Positions 61,179 through 64,000 of a DNA stretch of 64,000 nucleotides are shown one piece after another (within the stretch, counting starts at the first letter, position 1; each line of letters begins with the position of its first letter). Made by a program: the position numbers and the translations under genes. Source of the DNA: Yamagishiella unicocca (Eukaryota > Chlorophyta > Chlorophyceae > Chlamydomonadales > Volvocaceae). Under the pieces are notes generated by a model, which saw nothing but the letters and a program-made list of their open reading frames with translations, ran no database searches and had not been told where the DNA came from. The stretch is from positions 186,001 to 250,000 of the forward strand of contig BDSL01000066.1 of NCBI GenBank assembly GCA_003116995.1. Direction: 5' to 3'.

Positions 61179-64000
61179 GAAGCAGGCATTGGAGGCCGAA
61201 GGCGAGGGGCCTGACCGGCACGGCGCTGTCGCTGTAGTTGCTGAGGGGGGCAGGGCAACGTTGGTGGCAGCGGGGATGGCGTAAACACCGGCTACGCGAC
61301 ATGGATAGGGTAGCTGGCACATTGGCTTCGAACACCTAGGGGGCGCATGCTGGAGCACTAGGATGGACGACCGATAAACCTTTGCAGGCGGCACTTCATC
61401 GGTCATTGACAGGAAAGGACTCGAACAAAAGTGCGGTAACGTGCAGCGCGTAAGACGGAGGAACTGGTTGGCGGAATGGGACGCGATGAGGCGAGATGCG
61501 ACGTAGCCCATCGCAGTCTCCGTCCCAGCCCGGATCCCGATTGGTATCGTGGGGACGTGGTATGTTACCAAGCGGCACCAGCGAGCTTGAAGAGGGCGCG
61601 GCCGAGTGCTGGTGGCGGAGTCAATGGTCGGGGGGCACTGAGGCCCGGCGGCGTGGCCAGGTGACGGCGATGAGCGGCCATTTTGTCATGGCGGCCGAGA
61701 GGGTCGAAGTGCGACGACGGTAACGCGAGGAGCAGCGTGATGGCACAAGACGTGCACCGCCTCATCGTTGTTTCGCGTTCGTCCGTGCGCTGCAAGGTGG
61801 TCGGTCGCGACCCTGTCGCTACAACACCTGCACACCGCCGGTCTAGCCTTTATTTGGGAATCTGTGTTTCTATGACATTAATTTTACAATGTATCCATGG
61901 CGACGAGCGAGCCCGTTAGTGTGCGTCGAACCAGATTTCCTAACGCCCCTCCGTTGGGGCTCCCAACAGCAGGTTTGGGAGAGCGTAAGGCAGCCACGGG
62001 ATGCATGAGGTCAACAATGCTTCAGGTTTATTTGCGTAGGCGGAATGGACAGTCTTCCTTGCAATGTTTTCGGTATGGTAATAATGTCTTTCATTGCCGA
62101 GCGAGAGCCACCCTGCTGGTTGTTGTAACGGTTGCTGGTGGTGTGAGCCGCCCCATAAAACGAAAGATCGCCATTTCCCTTGCAGCTTTCGGTGTTATCT
62201 GACTGCTAGGTTGACGAAGGTTGTATACAACGTATACACGTGTACACGTCCCAGCTTCCGTGTGGTCGCCGTTGCCGCTGTTTGTGCTCTGGACCCTCCT
62301 TCGGGTTTTCGGTGGTCTCGCCTGGATGGGCCTTTTGTTCCCTGTGTCTCCGTCAGTGTCCGGCAATGTGTCCGATAGCTCTACCTTCGGGTCCGGAGCC
62401 CACTGTAACATGTAGTTGTTACTTATGGTGTGTCTTGGTCCCGCGACTGATGAGGGGTCGCATTAGGTCCCTGTCGGGCGGTTCTCTGTGTTCTCCTCGT
62501 TTCCCTCGGTTTGTTTGGGTGTTAACTGGCCTCGGATCAAAAGTGGAAGGTTACTGTTCGGCTTGCAGTAACGTTCTGCTGTTCCTGCGGGACGAGGGTT
62601 TGCTTTGGCTGCAGTTGGCGTATTGGGCCATCTGGGCTACTGCCCCCTGGGTGGTTATTGCCGCCGTTCGGAGTTCTTGGTGGTACCTCGGTCGTATCTC
62701 GGTCTTTTTCGCCTTGTGTATCTGGAACCCAGCGTTACAGTTGCTGCTACTAATACTGATGTTCCGAAAACAGTGCACCGATCGTTCTTGGCTGGGCCTA
62801 AAAGCACGATGTCGGGCGGTAAGCTCATGTTGCTGGTGAGAGCTATCTTCGTACTAATGACGCTAACTTAGACTCGCAATGGGTCAGGAAGCGAACAGCG
62901 TTCCCACTAACGCCCAGTCCCCCACGGTATTACGATATTATAAGTCAGACATCTAATTCGGACGTTGTTAACTTTGGGCGGTTGCAGCACGCATCTCCAA
63001 ACGTGTGTCCGAAACGTCTTCCTAATCGGCTTCCCTAGTCACTGCCGACCCACGGGTTTTCCTTACATATCCATCCTAGGTCCGAGCTTCGGCTGTGTCT
63101 GAAATATGTTCTTAACGTTCTGCTGGGGCTCCTGTACGACAACTCACACAACCAATGGGACCAGGTCAGCCTTTCCGTCGAGCTGCTCCGCCTTCCCCTC
63201 CCCGATCCCCCCCATTTTTAAATGTGGCTTGCGCCGAGCTCATTCCTCAGTCGCCGGCTGTGACATTGCACACACCGGCGCCAGTGGCGGCCAGGCCCCC
63301 AGCTCCCAGGTATCACCACCACCACCGGATCTCCGGTCCTTCCTTTGACTTGTTCAGTGGTCGGCGTACGTACTACCCGATGGCCATAACTTACGGGCTG
63401 CTGGGGCACACTGTAACAATGCTCCTCCTACTACGACTACCACTACCACTACTTCGACTGCTACTACCGGTGTCACCGCCGGGCCAGGCCGGGCTCCACG
63501 TGCGGTGGCGCAAGCCAGAAACCGGCAACTGCTCAGGCCAGTGCACGCATAAGCAAACGGAATTAACGGGCAGACACCAAGTACACATTCCAATTTGCCG
63601 GCGGGACCGTCCATTTGGGGGGCCACACTCGACCCTCCAATGCTGGTGATGTGCGTGGTCCATAGCCACCGTGCCATTGTGCCCACGACCTCTCCCCCCA
63701 TGACGACAGGACCACCAGCGCCCGTGCAGGACACCGGCCATGCAAGTATACAACCAACAGTGCCAACTCGGTCAGTCCCATCGTTGCGTCCTCCTAGCTA
63801 GCCGCCCGCCGCGCCACCGCCTCCTAGCCGCGGGTCGCACCAGAAGCCAGTGATCGTTTATCATCGATACACAGACTGGCGCGATGGAGGGCCGGGGGTT
63901 GTGAGGAAAGCCTGTGTGATCTCGTAGTCGTACGCAGGTCTCGTAGTCGTACGTAGATGATGACGTAGGGTGGGCGGGCTCGGGCGATGCAGGGCGGGCG
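61179..64000. other. Right-end sequence without a confident gene
   Basis: No recognisable domain was found. The 164-codon frame at 63155-63649 is Pro/Leu-rich without motifs. A TGTAA at about 62404 could serve the plus-strand gene ending at 61178, but the distance is long. A partial reverse module copy lies near 63040-63085 (CCACGGGTTTTCCTTACATA). Confidence 0.45.
62270..62415 (+). repeat. Diverged dispersed repeat, related to 27.65-27.87 kb
   Basis: It shares TGGTCGCCGTTGCCGCTGT, GTCAGTGTCCGGCAATG and GCTCTACCTTCGGGTCCGG with the minus strand of 27650-27870. A second partial relative (GGCTGCAGTTGGCGTATTGG) lies at about 62600-62680. Confidence 0.5.

Noticed and set aside
63155..63649. 164-codon plus-strand ORF
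   Set aside because: Pro/Leu/His-rich without motifs, codon pattern unlike the supported genes, and no splice or promoter evidence.

Overview
The window is nuclear DNA of a green alga of the Chlamydomonas/Volvox (volvocine) type. Very GC-rich exons are broken by many short GT-AG introns. Introns and spacers carry many microsatellites and minisatellites. One gene encodes an animal-like cryptochrome whose spliced residue numbering reproduces that of Chlamydomonas aCRY, and there is an L1-clade LINE. No bacterial operons, tRNA, rRNA or CRISPR array were found. All splice models below come from reading GT/AG sites and frame by eye.

Layout. 1-3 kb: remnants of an unrecognised minus-strand gene, rearranged by two inverted duplications. 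4.5-12.8 kb: fragments of L1-type LINEs, including one long copy with a reverse transcriptase (8980-12128) and a short chimeric derivative. 12.9-16.7 kb (+): a helical-repeat protein of organellar RNA-binding (OPR-like) type. 18.8-26.4 kb (-): a long coiled-coil protein with a CEP164-type WW module at its C-terminus. 26.4-30.3 kb: repeats and spacer. 30.3-35.5 kb (-): an Aurora-like (CALK/ALK-type) kinase with a DYG motif. 37.5-44.6 kb (-): aCRY in 11 exons. 45.1-48.5 kb (+): a class I/II aminotransferase in 7 exons, divergent from aCRY. 50.3-61.2 kb (+): a poorly resolved multi-exon gene with repeat-filled introns, one of which holds a foldback-type element (54.1-55.1 kb). 61.2-64 kb: no confident gene.

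The genes do not form a pathway; they are ordinary neighbours, except that aCRY and the aminotransferase share a 485-bp divergent promoter region. The helical-repeat gene and the WW gene are convergent and share a 2-kb 3' spacer. The most unusual content lies between exons. A dispersed module of about 100 bp occurs at least 16 times in both orientations, mostly inside introns, and two of its internal subunits have been expanded into minisatellites. This looks like an introner-like or MITE-like family. Other notable structures are the foldback element, the exon-derived palindromes at 1-2.6 kb, and two different LINE-derived sequences joined to the same upstream repeat at the same base.
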